From: Lodderomyces elongisporus
Lineage: Eukaryota > Ascomycota > Pichiomycetes > Serinales > Debaryomycetaceae
Direction: 5' to 3'
Assembly: GCF_030384665.1 (NCBI RefSeq)
Contig: NC_083679.1
Coordinates: 372,001-436,000, forward strand
Length of the DNA: 64,000 nucleotides
Shown: piece after piece, positions 45,775-58,903 of the stretch
Layout: each line of letters starts with the position of its first letter
How positions within the stretch are numbered: the first letter of the stretch is position 1
The notes under the pieces: generated by a model
What the model was told of the DNA's origin: nothing
The model's database searches: none
What the model saw: the letters and a program-made list of their open reading frames with translations, nothing else
Position numbers and translations under genes: made by a program

Positions 45775-45778
45775 AAAA

Positions 45779-45809
<31 letters not shown>

Positions 45810-48071
45810 TTTCAGTAATTAACTTCAACACCTATAGTCAGAGACAACTTTGAAGCGTAACAAAAGGAGTTGCTATTAGCCATTAGAAGTGAATTGTGAG
45901 TTATGAGCGATAATTGGAACATTACCTTTTGCGAAAATAAAAAGAATAAAAAATAAAAAAAATAGAAAATACAGAAATTGACAGAGACAGAAAGAAGGTC
46001 GTTGAGTGAGAGGGGCAGTAGATGCATCACCTATTCCTCGGGTTGTCAAGTACTTCCCACCACCACCACCACAACTACACTCCCCTCCTTCCCCACCCCA
46101 CCTCCAAACAAAAAAAAAATCCAAAATCTTTTTTTTTCATCTCTTCTTTTATTTTATTTTGAAAAGAGGGGAATGTCTATACCAACCATTAATCGCAATT
46201 GCTTTCTTCAACCAAACATACAAAAAAAATAAAATAAAACAATAATTAAAACAAAGAACAAAAAACAAAAGTGAAGCAAAGGGATAGATACCAATATCTG
46301 TGCCCCATGTGCAAAGGGTTCTCTGTCCTTTATTACTTTGTTTAATAAAAAAAGAACAACAATAACAAAAACAAAAAATGAATAAAAAAAAGGATTCAAA
46401 AAAAAAGAGGGACAAAAGTCCGAGCATACGTTTGAACTCTACAGAGTAATTGTTGGTATTTCCGCGGAAAAAACAGCAGCATCTAAAAGAAGAAGAAGAA
46501 GAACTCAAAACAAAGAGCCATTCAGTTTGTTTGCTGGAAAGAGAAAAATATAATTAAATAGGAGTAGTAGTGGTGGTGGTGGTGGCATTGGGGCAAAGCA
46601 AGGTTGTAGTGGTTGTACTAGTAGTAGTAGTAGTAATGAGAGAGAGATAGATGAGCAATGATCAGCAAAATGCAAGTCAAAAATGTAATGAACATCAACA
46701 GAAATTACAAAACAATAAGGAGTGAAATGCATACATAAGAAATAAATAAAAAAAGAAGAAGAATGTTTTTGTTGGTGGTGATAAAGATGTTGGTGATGAA
46801 GTTGAAAGTCCAAAAAAAAAAAAAAAAGAAAAAAAAAAAAAAGAAAAAAGGAAAAAGGAAAAAGGAGAGAGCAACAGCACAAAAAAAAAAACAGATGGTA
46901 TACAGAAAAAAAAAAGAAAAAAAAAACGTTTGTAATTATACCATCATCAACTGTCACAATTGGAATCTAAAACACAATAACCATAAAGAAAAAGGACATA
47001 TTTGAATGCAACTTCACCCAGTGTAACTCATCAAATAGCAAGGCTTCATTGCTAAAGCTTTGTACAAGTTAAGTGGAGAAACAAAAAAAGCAGAAAAAAA
47101 AAATATGTAGAAAGATTGGCAGGATTTGCCTATAATCCCCCATACACTTCTCTTATCCAATAACTTCAAGAAAAAAAAGACCAACTATCTTGCTGGATAT
47201 CGCTTTTGTTTTTGTTTCTGTTTTTGATTTTGTTTCTGTTTTTTTAATCTTTTTTTTGACTTGTCATCGAAGAAAGTGAATTGTAAGTCACATTTTAATA
47301 AAGTGGTCCTACTACTAGTGCCTCTATCTCTACAAATATTGAATAAGGTTTTTAGTACTAAAATGTCATTTTTTAAATGTGGAAGAAAAGCTTCGAAAAC
47401 GCAACAAGTATGGAATGTTCTTCTTCTTCTTTCTATTTCTTTTTTTCCAAGTCCTTGTTGATCTTCTCTTGTTGTTCGATTTGGAAAAGGGCCCCTTAAC
47501 CAATCACTCTTTATTACTGCCAAATTGTCAATTTCCATATATTTATTTATTTATTTATTAATTATTTTCTTGTTTGTTTACAAAGAATTCACCTTGTGTA
47601 GAGGTATACAGTTTGAATACGAAATTGCTAAAAATTGCAAAATATAAAATTTTTTGAGAAATAGATAGAGATATTGTATCTTCCCAACAACAACAACAAC
47701 AGCAGCAGCAGCAGCAATTTCTACCTCTTTTTCTTTTTCTGCTCTTTGGCAGCGGTTGCTTTTGTATTATAATCTGCTTTTGTATTTGTACAGCGAGATC
47801 TTTAGCTCGTACTCTACTCATTTTGAGTATACCTTTAATTACACTCTGTACCTAACATTATCACCACCATGGCACCACCACTAACACTAACACCACCACC
47901 ACTACGACATGCAAGAGCAATTAACCAAATGAACCACCACTACTATAGTAAGTGAACTTATCCCGATAACAAAGGGGAATATACTGGGTGGAGAAAAAAC
48001 ATAAAGCAAGAAAGAGAGAGAATGATTGTATCACAAATAATTTGTCTAAGCCAAAAGTACATTTAGTAAAA

Positions 48072-48122
48072 GAGCATAGCATAGCATAGCAGAGCATAGC
48101 AGAGCAGAGCAGAGCAGAGCAT
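48072..48122. repeat. 5-bp minisatellite (AGCAT/AGCAG)
   Basis: About ten five-base units in which AGCAT gives way to AGCAG, unusual here for its balanced base composition. Confidence 0.85.
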
Positions 48123-48797
48123 ATAAGCTAGTGTACTTTATAATATCCTTGGGTATAGGCATAGTGCAAGTCCCTCTTCCTCCTTTCCCTCTTCTTTTCT
48201 TTTCACAAACATACCACGATGCATCCTACTTTCTACATTTTATCTTTTGGGAAAATGCATGGTGACACAATATACAAAGTCTTTTGGTAAATAGTAAAAG
48301 GAAATTATTTTCATGATTCAGAAAATTTCAAATCATCATCACCCATCATCTTCATCAGTAGTAAATATAATTCATTATATACAGAAAAAAAAATAAAAAT
48401 ATATATCTTACTCTCCTGCCAAATCGATCTTGCATGTATACACAATAATTGAATGCCGACAATGTTGTATTTTGTCCTCCTACTCCTCCTCCTTAAACCT
48501 CCACCTGTATTAGAAACGCCTCACTGAAGCAACTTTGAGTACATAATTCTGTGACTCCGTGACTCCTGACTTCTGGCCACTTGAAGATTAGGTATTTGAC
48601 TCCTGAGAACTTTTTCCATACTCTTGATCGGCACTTTTTCCATATACATATGTATAGATGTATATATATATGTATATATATTATTTTTAAACCATTTATT
48701 ATTAACTAATTTTACCAAAAAAGTCCAATTTGAGATATCAAAAGGAATGCTTGTGTTGGACGAGAGGCACGAAAGAAAAGTCTATTGACCATACAAC

Positions 48798-48881
48798 ACT
48801 GTTTATAACACTGTTTATAACATTGTTTATAACATTGTTTATAACATTGTTTATAACACTGTTTACAACATTGTTTATAAC
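48798..48881. repeat. 12-bp x7 array carrying forkhead-type TGTTTAT sites
   Basis: Seven exact-length units of AYTGTTTAYAAC, with only two variable positions. Units 3, 4, 5 and 7 read ATTGTTTATAAC, containing TTGTTTAT, the reverse of the forkhead core ATAAACAA; unit 6 has TGTTTAC (GTAAACA). The array is phased close to one helical turn plus 1.5 bp, 11 kb upstream of the Nrg1-type gene and 10 kb upstream of MCY1. Confidence 0.85.
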
Positions 48882-49893
48882 CCTGCATCCATAAAGTATA
48901 TTCCTTTTCTTTTCTTACTTGCCCTTGCACTTTTACCTGTACGCCAAGGCGGCCAAGGTGTCGACATACAAATAACCCTTGAAATGAGTAATAAATTGTG
49001 TAACTTTTCCAACAAGTCTTTGAAATCCGGAATCCACCAAAAAAAAAATTATTTGAACCAAAAAAGTCACAATATATTTCATAGCAAAATAAAGACCAAA
49101 AAAAAAAAAAACCTGAATCACGTTCAAGTACAAGGTATTAATTTATCATTTCTCTAGTCCAACTATTCTTGTGTCCTGTTTCCTGTTCACCATGTTATTT
49201 CTATCTTTATGCTCAGTTATCTTTTAATCTTTTTTTTCATTTTTGGGAAAACTACCAAAAAAGTACAAAAAATACAAAAAAACAAAGCCACACCAGCAGA
49301 AACCAAAAAAAAAAATACTCCTTGTAAAAATGTATCCAGCACACGGGCATCCATCTCCGTAATCTATGCTATTTCTGCTCAAATACGTCGTCTTGCGTCT
49401 AAATCAGTAATCAACCATTCGGTTCTCCTTCCCTTTGAGTTTCCTAAAAACAAAAGAAAAAAAAAGAACGCCATTGAGAAAGTAAAGATAAAAAGAAAAA
49501 AAAAAATTGGCTTCTTGTATTTGTTTTCCCACTTTGCCTCTCTTTTGTTTAAGTAATTATTCTCGAGAGACAGAGAATGAGAATTGTAAGGAAAGGGCCC
49601 AATTGTTTCTTCAACGCCTTTTTCTTCTTTTTGGTCAATTGTGTAAAACTTTAATTTCTTTTGTTTATTGTTACTTTCCAGATATGAGCACTGAGCAGAA
49701 TAGATCGGCTTGTTCCATACTCTGGTTGAAGGAACAATAATAGAAATTGACCTCCTATTACTACTAATAATACTACTACTACTACTACTAAAACTACCAA
49801 CACTACTAGTAATAGAAAACAATTGCTGTATCTGCATATCATAATTACTCTATTTGCCATAGTTACAAATACATGATAATAAAGGAAAGGGAT

Positions 49894-49945
49894 TGAGATG
49901 CTGAGATGCTGAGATGCTGATATTTGAGATTGAGATTGAGATTGA
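49894..49945. repeat. 8-bp GAGATGCT then 6-bp GAGATT repeats
   Basis: Three GAGATGCT units followed after a short gap by three GAGATT units; a compound repeat with no evident function. Confidence 0.8.
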
Positions 49946-51802
49946 CGCTAACAAAAAAATATGGTGACAAAAAAAAAGGAAAGAAAGAGGGGGGGAAAAA
50001 AAAGAAATTTCTTTTTTTTTTATATAATTTTATTATTTTTGGGGTTTTTCAACCTCCCTTCCCCCCACCCAGCGGTTGACTGAACAATTTGTGCTTTAAA
50101 CAGAAAACTCAATTGAGAATCATAAACTAAAAAATTAGGAGGAAAATCCCATTCAACAGACAAATCGACTGATATTTTGTGTTTTTGGATCCAATTTTTT
50201 ACTTTTTTACTTTTTTACTTTTTTTGGGCAAACCGGTAAACATGCTGAATAGTTGTAGTGCTCGGGGCTTAGACCCTCAGTTTCCTTTGCTTAGTTCAGT
50301 TTGGTTAAACAGCAATTTAGTCAAAAATTGTATCTAATGTGAACATTGAGTAAACACTTGCAATGTGTGTGTATGTATTCTCTCAAATTTCTCACTCTAT
50401 TATTCCTTTCATTCTCAGTTTCTTTATCTTGACATATGTGGCTTGTGAAGCAATTTGGAGTCCGAGAGAATGGCGTTTTTCTGCATCAATGGTGCATGGT
50501 CAACACGGAATTCACAACATTTTCACCCTAGAGAAAGATTATCTTTAGCGCATAAAAAAGAAGAAGAAGAACCAGAACCAGAAGAAGAACCAGAAAAGGC
50601 ATAAAACATCAAACATCAAGCATCAAGCATAAGGCATAAGGCAATGGTAGAAATAGGACATGGATATGGCCTGAGGCAAAGAGACAGTTCCTTTTTATAC
50701 TACGCATATCAACATTGCCAACCACACTGCGGAAATACTTTTGCCCAAAGCAAAGCACGACTGATTAATATAGTGCCGCATGGCACTCCGATGACCATCG
50801 TTGCTCCCTGACCCAAGCACAGCTGAAATTCTCGTAGCCAGTACAGAAAGTACACATGCTTTGAGTAGCTTGTGTTGGTCATCTCAATAGAAGAGAGGAG
50901 AGAGAGAATAGAGAAAAAAAAGATCCAACAAGTGCCGGGAGATGTTGTGAAAGGAGCATAGCCAAAGGATAAAAGATAAAAAGAAAAGTCTCTCTGTGTG
51001 TGTATGTGTGAGAAAATGAATAGGACTATAAGCTGTTTATTGTCGTGAAATTAAGTGCCTTACCTTGTTATATGGCTTAGCACTGCAAAATACTGAAACA
51101 AATACGGTTCGGATACAATGTTGCTTAAACCACTACTGTGTAATGATTATTACTCAATTGGGGGATAATTTTGGTTTTCGAGATCTATTTGTATCGCGTA
51201 TGGATAAAACTAAACAAAAAAAAAAATTAAAAGAAAGAATTGCCGCAATCTATTTTTGAGCTGCAAAGCTGCTTGGCCCAATGACACAAAGGGTTTATCT
51301 CTCTCTTTAGTTATGGTTGTTGTTGTTGTTGTTGTTGCTGGTGTGTGTTTGAAATTGGTGTTGAAATAGTTGTTGAAGTTGAAGTTGAAGATGAAGAGGT
51401 TATTTTTTTGGGCATGAAATAAAAAAAAAAATAAAAAAATGGAAAATATTTATTTTACGTTTTGTGTCTTTTCTCTCAGCTCCGTTAGTTTTGTGTAACT
51501 TGAAGTTTTTTTTTTTCTTCTTTTAAAAATTTAATTTGAAATTATACTTTTTTTTTCACTTACTTTATACTGGCTAGAACAATAGTTGGTTAGAATTGGT
51601 TTTGGTTTTCTTTTTGATTACTGCAACAATCATAACCACATAGTATTTCGAAGAAAAAGAAGAAGAAGAAGAAGAAGAAGAAGAGTGAGATCTCAAGATG
51701 AGGTAGAACGCGTCTCAAGCCACCAACCTCATTTCAATTTTTTTTTTTTGTTTACTCGACAACGTGATCAGTTCAGCGGGTACGACAAAACTAGTGTTTG
51801 TT

Positions 51803-52375
51803 TTATTCAAACGAGGAACGAAAGTAAATAAAAGAGAATTTGTGCATTCTTTCTTGATGAAAGCAAACTGTTTTGAAAAAAAAAAGTACCTTGAAGGGAA
51901 GGTCAACTTGAAAGGAGTACAGAATTAGAAAAAGTAAACGAATTAAAGTGAAAGTGAAAGAGAGGTGAGGAGAGAGAGAGAGGAAAGATAGTGTAAAATT
52001 CATCATTGATGATATGATTTCGTACAAACTCTGGGTAATCAATTGTCCGTACATTCTATTTACATTCAAACCTTTTCCCCTATCTTTCCTCTTTTCGTAT
52101 TTTTTTTTTTGCACAGTGCCGAAGACCAGAATAAAGTATAATAGAGTTTGAATTGGAAACAAATGTATCAACATTGAAAAGTACAACATGGTACAACATG
52201 GTACAATATAGTATACCTTAGGGTAATTGCAAACTAAATAGTTGGCGCGTCTTTCCCAGTTCTTATAAAAAACATCTGATTCAAGGTAAATAATCCAATG
52301 CAAACAAGCTTTCCCAATAAAAGAGTAATTTGCTAATTGATTCGTCTTGTCTAGTCTCAACCACCTGCCCAACAT
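51803..52375 (-). other. Isolated 190-codon open frame, doubtful gene
   Basis: Longest ATG-initiated open frame in the NRG1-MCY1 interval. The first 60 residues (starting MLGRWLRLDKTNQ) have ordinary composition with four Trp, but the later part is translated from A11, GA and T-rich tracts. I recognise no family, no domain and no signal peptide. Probably chance; a species-specific protein is not excluded. Confidence 0.12.
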
Positions 52376-55300
52376 TGTCCTAGTACAATTTCCTCAACTC
52401 TCCATCATTATTTTTTTTTTTCTTTTTTAGTGTTTTGTTCTTTCTAGATTATCTTTTCTTTTGTTTATGTCGTCGTTTTCATACCTCTCCAGAACCATAA
52501 CCCTAACCTTAACAAAAAAAAAAAATAATAAAAAAGAAGGGAAAAACAAATTAGGATAGTCGTCTCTGCAATGGTCACGAACATTGTGCAACTAATTTTT
52601 ATTGATTCAATACTTTCTACTAAGAAAGTAAACAACAGTCAAAAATGAAGTAGAAACACAGGTTTAAAACGAATGATTGAGAAGAAAACAGAAAAAAAAA
52701 AGACTTGGTACAGCAACCTCTATCCATCTTTAAACTTTTGACCATATATGGATAATTTGAAAATCCTCTAATGCCCAAAAGATCTTTGTGCAGCACCAGC
52801 AATACATCAAAATCAGAATCAACATCAACATCATCAACAGCATCAACAATAACTAATCCATGGTACTCTCTATCTCTTCCATATCACTGCAAATCTTTCT
52901 ACTCTTTTGCTGATCTTGTGGTTAGGATAATATATGGTGCCCCCACCTTCCCTCTAGGATGTCCCCCACCACTGCCCGCCTCCACCACCAACAATAACAA
53001 TTAGAACAATAACAGTAACAGTAACAACAACAACAACAACCTTATTATTCTCACCTTCATCTTCTCCTTTACCTTTACCTTTATCAACTATTTAGAAAAG
53101 ATTTACCATAATCAATTAATTTAAAGGACAAGAAATGTAAAAGAAATGCAAAAGAAAGAACAATTCTGACTTGGATGTGTTTTTATCCACAAGTTGCTTC
53201 CTCTGGTTCTCCAATATGTACTCAATACGCGTCATTATTTGCATATCTAATTATACCAATTATAAACGTTAAAACTCTTCTTTTCACCTTAATACTTCTA
53301 CTTTAAAATTAACACCACCACCACTAGCACTATCACAACCACCACTCCTTTCACAAAAACTATAAAGGGTGCTTTCCATGCTTCCTTTTAAAAAAGATTC
53401 CCAATTACCAACGGTATGCACTAATACTTCTTGTTCTTCTTCCTGTTTTTGTTCTTTTTCTTCTTCTTCTTCTGGTTCTTTATTCTTTATTCTTTTTCTT
53501 CTATTTCTCTTTCTATCTGTTTCTTTTTTGGGGTTTTTTCTTACCGTTTTCCTATAGCCTGAGGCAACTAGAAAACCAAGGAAAGTAAGGTGGTTACGAA
53601 CAATATGTGGGTGGTGACGTTCCATATGTTGCAGCAATGCATACTATATATAATATAATAGAACCAGTTCCAAGAAGCCCTGTGCCTCTCTTTTTTCTTT
53701 TCTTTTCTTTTCTTTTCTTTTTCCTTAAAATACACTTTTGTTTTCTTTATTTTCTTCAAAACTCTTTCTCTTTTCTTGCCATCGTTGGTTGCGACAGCAT
53801 AAGCTACTTGGCGATGGTGCACTTGCATTATAGTGTTGGTTTATTGTGAGCCAGTAAGGTGTTGGTTGTGAGAATTGCGGTATTCGAGCTTAATACTCAG
53901 GCCCAAGCTGCAAAAGCAAATGTAAAAGTACATATAAATTGAAATGGGAAAACTGGATAGAAGAACAACCCTTTTGCAGATGGCAAAGTGCAAGTTGCAA
54001 GATGCCACAAAGATGAAGTCCGTGTTCCTTTTGTAAGTTGTTGTTGCTCTTGCTCTTGTTGTTGTTGTTGTTTTTTTGGCCTTTTTCCAACTCTTGATAA
54101 GGCCAAATCTTTTAAATATATATATATATATATATCTATAACAAACAACAAGTGGGACATGTTCTGTGGACTTATTCAGAAGTATTTTAAGCCCTGAAAC
54201 TTTTTTTTAGAATTACCATTTTCAAAATCACTCCAACAATAAAGTTTGGAGATAAGTGTATATGTGTTTGTAATTGCTTGTGTATGTTTGTGTATGTTCA
54301 ATGGTTTCAAAGCAAATATGCATTTGGACACACACACATCTACACGTGTAGTAGTAAACATGTTGTATCAAATGAAGCCAAGGACCCTTTGTGTTGCTCG
54401 TTCAGCTCTTTTCTCTCCCTCTCTCTTTTGTTGGTTTTAATTTACAAGAAAGATTTTTGTTTTGTATTTGTTTAAAATTCACGGAAATTGATTTCTGATT
54501 TCTTTTTCCGTCCAAAGAAGAATATAGATTGTTCGATACATGGATGGTTAGCCCAAAGTCTTTACATATTTGGTGGATGCATCGAAAAGGAAAGAAACAA
54601 CAACAACAATAATAACAATAATAACAATAACAACGACAAGAAGAAGAAGAAGAAAAGATTCATATTATAGTACTTGTTGGAAACGTTTCTTAACAGATTG
54701 TAGTAATTCTATTGACTTTGGTTCTCTAGACATCTCTTGCTAAACCTCATAACCAGAGTCATCCTGGTTCGTTCATATATATATATATATATATGTACAT
54801 GTACATGTATTTATAACATTACCACAACAAGAAGAAAATAAAAACAATAGGGTTAACATGGAAGCTTCTAATTCGTATAACTACAGCCTATCTCTTGTTG
54901 TTGTTGTTGTTTTTTTCTTTCTTTCTTTTTTTTTGTTTCATTAATTTTTAACTGTTTCTGCTTTAAAAACACAACAAGAAAACAATCAACAATATTGACA
55001 GAAGAATATAGGTTATAAAAAGAAAGAGACAATAGGAATTAGATATACATGTATTTGTATATATTTGAATATAAGTGTGTGTGTATATGGTTATGAGTTG
55101 GAGCTAAATGTGAACATGCCTTAATTCACTTGGTCGCAGCACTAAAAAACGTCGATCCCTTGCTTTGCTAGTCTTGTTTTTTGATGAGTTTTAGCTCTTG
55201 AGCTTTTTCTTTTTTTTTGGCTTTAGCTTTGGTTTTAGTCTTGGTTGGTGCTTTGTTTTTTTTTTTTAGGATAGGACCTAGCACGATAACCCCATGGTCA

Positions 55301-57946
55301 AGCTAAAATCTAAAAGTGGGTCGTTTTTCATTTCATTTCTCTTCTCTTTTTATTTTGCACTGAATTTCAACTTTAGAAACTTATAATGGATTTCCAGCTA
55401 TTTAGGTGATGGACTAACATTGGTGTTTTAGTTTACTAAAAGTAGTTGAAGGTGACATGAAGCTTAATAGACGCGTCACACCAAGGTATATATATATATA
55501 TATTGATGATTGAGCGATTTTTTTTTTCATCGCCAATTCCGACCTAACCTCGGAATAATATTTTTCCTGCTTCTTGATTCCTGTTTCCTGCCGCCCCCCC
55601 CCCTCTAACTCGGAAGATAGCGTTTACCGACTCATGAAATAGAGTAAGGTAAAGAGAATATATATATATATCTATATATATATGTACATGTATATAACCA
55701 TACAAAAAAACAAGAACAAAGTATACTTCGGCTATTTCTTTAAACGCTTTATTATTATATGTATAGAAGAAAATGGAACTAATAAATAAAAAAATAAAAA
55801 AAAAAGGAAGGAAACAATACTTCTGGAACTGAACTGGTTATAGAGCATTGTATTCTTTCCACTAACCAACTCAGTTTCCACAAAACAAAAGACAAAAAAG
55901 GACTCCATATTCTCCGAGAATCCGTAGTTTGGAGAATGTTGTTCATTGCACCAGAGCAAAATATTTGTGCCAATACAAACTCAACAAGATTCATTTCGTA
56001 TTCTTCTTTTCATACCCCTTTTTTTTGCAGAGGGGGGGGGGGGGGGAAGGAGAGAAAATGTATCCCCAAAAGAGATAAACCATTTCAACTACAACTACAA
56101 CTATAACAACAAGTACAACTACAACCCTAAAGGACAATGGACAATTATTCACGTCTGTCGGTACTTGCTCATATAGAAATTTGCCTAAAATCTTTTCATC
56201 ACCCAAAAAAGAAAAAAGCTGGCTTTGCAAAATCCCAGAGTACTGGTCTATGCTCTCAGAATAAATTGAACCATGAACAAAATTTGCAAAAGAATTTATT
56301 CACGGAATAGTCGGATCAACAAAAAAAATTAAAACGTTCCGCTTTCATTTTTTGTTTTCCGTGATTTTTTGTTTTCCAGCTTTCTCTACTTCTTTTTTGA
56401 TTTGCTTTTTCGTATTTGAATTTTGTATTTGTATATCATTAATCCTGATTAATCAGATTACTTCAAACTTCAGATAAAAAAGCAGTGGCATGGACGATAT
56501 TGAAATGAATATATGTATGGTCATGAACCTTGGTAGAAAAAGAAACAAAGAACAAAAAAAAAAAAGAAAAAAGAAAAAAACAAACAAAGAACCGTTTCTT
56601 TTACCTTATTATTATTTCGTTCTTTGTTTCTAGAGAGAAAAGAGTTCCATTAATGCTTTCTCCAAACCCTCTTTTTTTTTATTAAAGTCTATGAGACTAT
56701 TCGCATCTCGTATGTGGGTGACAAAATTCTTTAATCGAACTCTACCTGCACAAACATAAAGTATATTTATTCTTTCTGATAGTTTTTTATCATCTTTAAA
56801 GAAAGAGGTAAGGAGCAAGGAACCTCTCTATTCTCTATAAAAAAAATACTTGTCTGCGTTTATAGCTAAAGCCATTTTTTTTTTAAAAACGAAAAACCAA
56901 GAATGGCCCACAATCTTGGCTTTGAAGTATTGGAAGTTAGATATATCTCCAAAAGGTTTGCCTATACAGAATCCCTGTTCCTTTACGAGTGTAAAGAACT
57001 ATCCCTGTTTCTCTTTTTCCTTCAATCTCTTGCTAACCAGAAAGCGTGTTGGGGAAAGAAAAAAATCAAATATGAATATTTCAAAACAAATTAAAAGTGA
57101 AGATTAAAAAAAAAAAAAAAAAAAAAAAAAAGAAAAACATGAAAACTGGAAAATAAAAATTCAACAAGGAGCAACACATTGAATATGAATGGTATATGTT
57201 TTTTCTACATTATTTTGTTTTTTTTTTGGGGGGGGGGGGGGATGAGCACGAATGCCAGAAGGTGAGTTTATTCAGTGCAGCTGAAATTCCATTGGGGAGT
57301 ACCGGAATAGGGTGTAGAGAAAAGTTTGCTCCAGTGTAGGATAACATGGCTATGGATGTACAACACCGCCAAACTTTTATGCCACGCGTTTCGGTTAAAG
57401 AGTAAAAAGAAAGGGAGATGGAGATGGAGATGGAGATGAAGTAGAGATGTGAATTGAAATTGAAGAAAGTGGAATTCGTGGTGGTAGAAGAAGTAGAAGA
57501 AGAAAATAAAATAAAAGATATTCAAAATTGTACCTTCGTATCGTGCAGAACCCTTTCGTAATCTTTTTCTCCCAGATGTTGCCTCAATTAAAATAAAAAT
57601 ATAAAAAAATAAAAAAAAATTACCTCGGCATCACCCATTTTTGTGTCACTCTACATACCCAACCTCTATATCTTTCTCGACCAAATTCCAAATTCCAAAA
57701 CTAAAGTAGTAAACCACACAAGTTGCGAAACCACCTTATCATGCAATTCCATCTATTAAAATAAAAAATACCCAACAAAGTTTGTACAAGTGTATGTATA
57801 TGTGGGTATGTCAATTTTGTCCAAAGTTTGTTTATGAATAAACAATTTTCAATTGTTGCAGAACTCCACTATGTATATTTTAAAAGAGATGAAAAAGAAA
57901 ATTAAAAGAAGTACCTTGTAAAAGCCTTGGTAACAAATATTGAAGA

Positions 57947-57978
57947 CCCCTCTTCCCTCTGCCCCCCTCTGTCTCCCC
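57947..57978 (-). other. C-rich G-quadruplex motif (minus strand)
   Basis: Four runs of 3-6 C with TCTT, TCTG and TCTGTCT spacers, about 1.1 kb upstream of MCY1. Confidence 0.65.
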
Positions 57979-58780
57979 ATGCCTCTCCATTTTTTTTTTT
58001 TTTAAAGCTGCATCTGCAAAGTTACCACCGTGCTTTCCACACAAACTGCTCCAAACCTAGCATTTTCCAGATTCTTGGAATATTTCGTAAACTTGAGAAA
58101 GATTGCTATTTCAGTTGAGAAGAAGAAGAAGAAGAAGAAGAAAATAAAAAGGTAAGAAATAATACACATATCAAATGTTCCCCTTTTTATAGGAACTTTC
58201 AATACATTACTCTCGCTGAGAGGGACCCTCTTTTGTGTTGCCACCACGATGCCGTCACCATCGTCGCAGCTCGATGAAATTTGATTCGTTATAAAATTTT
58301 ATGACATTCCTGAAAAGAGAGGTTTAACTTTCTTTACTTTTTTTGGTTATCCTGCTCTTTCCTGACCCCTTCCCCTTTCAAATATTAACTCAAACATATA
58401 CAACGGAAAAAAATGGTAAATGAAAGGGTGGAATAAAAATAATATTGATTTGGAAAACAATCTGTCAATAGATTTCTTAGATTTTTCTATTTTTTCATTC
58501 TTGCCTACTTTCTCCTTCTTCTACAAACTCCAAAAGCATTCAGTGCTAATACTCACGATATCTTGTACTTTAACTGTAGACACACAAGTACATATATATA
58601 TATGTATATATATATATATGTACATATATATTTCTGTAGACAAAAATCCAAACTCTTGCGTCTCTCCTCATGTCATGTGACTTATCTGTCCTTATCCTGG
58701 AGTTTTTTTGCCTACTAATTGCTCGAGACAACTCCCAAAGCAAAAAAAAAACAAAAAAAAGAAAAAAAGGGAAAGAAAAG

Positions 58781-58790
58781 TCACGTGTTA
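58781..58790. promoter_or_regulatory. Cbf1-type E-box TCACGTG upstream of MCY1
   Basis: TCACGTGTTA lies about 240 bp before the MCY1 ATG. Cbf1 bound to TCACGTG recruits Met4 to sulfur-amino-acid genes in budding yeasts, which fits a cysteine-synthase family gene. Confidence 0.5.
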
Positions 58791-58869
58791 TGAGCTGATT
58801 ACCTAAGCACCCGTGGAAAACTTATTGCGCTCGAAAACATCTAACTAACTAGTTTCAGCAACCATACGT

Positions 58870-58903
58870 CCCCCTGACCCCCCCCCCCCCCCCTCCCCGC
58901 CCC
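58870..58903 (-). other. C-rich G-quadruplex motif in the MCY1 promoter
   Basis: Runs of 5, 16, 4 and 4 C with spacers TGA, T and G, 129 bp upstream of the MCY1 ATG. The G-rich strand is the minus, template strand for MCY1. Confidence 0.7.

Noticed and set aside
46505..46957. 150-codon open frame, minus strand
   Set aside because: Mostly Phe/Leu/Ser from poly-T tracts; the opposite strand gives a Lys-rich mirror image, typical of homopolymer DNA.
48798..48881. CRISPR-like regular repeat
   Set aside because: Units are contiguous without spacers, and the genome is eukaryotic; it is a minisatellite.
55514..55556. Two adjacent short hairpins (GCGAT/ATCGC and ATTCCGA/TCGGAAT)
   Set aside because: Arms of 5 and 7 bp are expected dozens of times in this much non-coding DNA.
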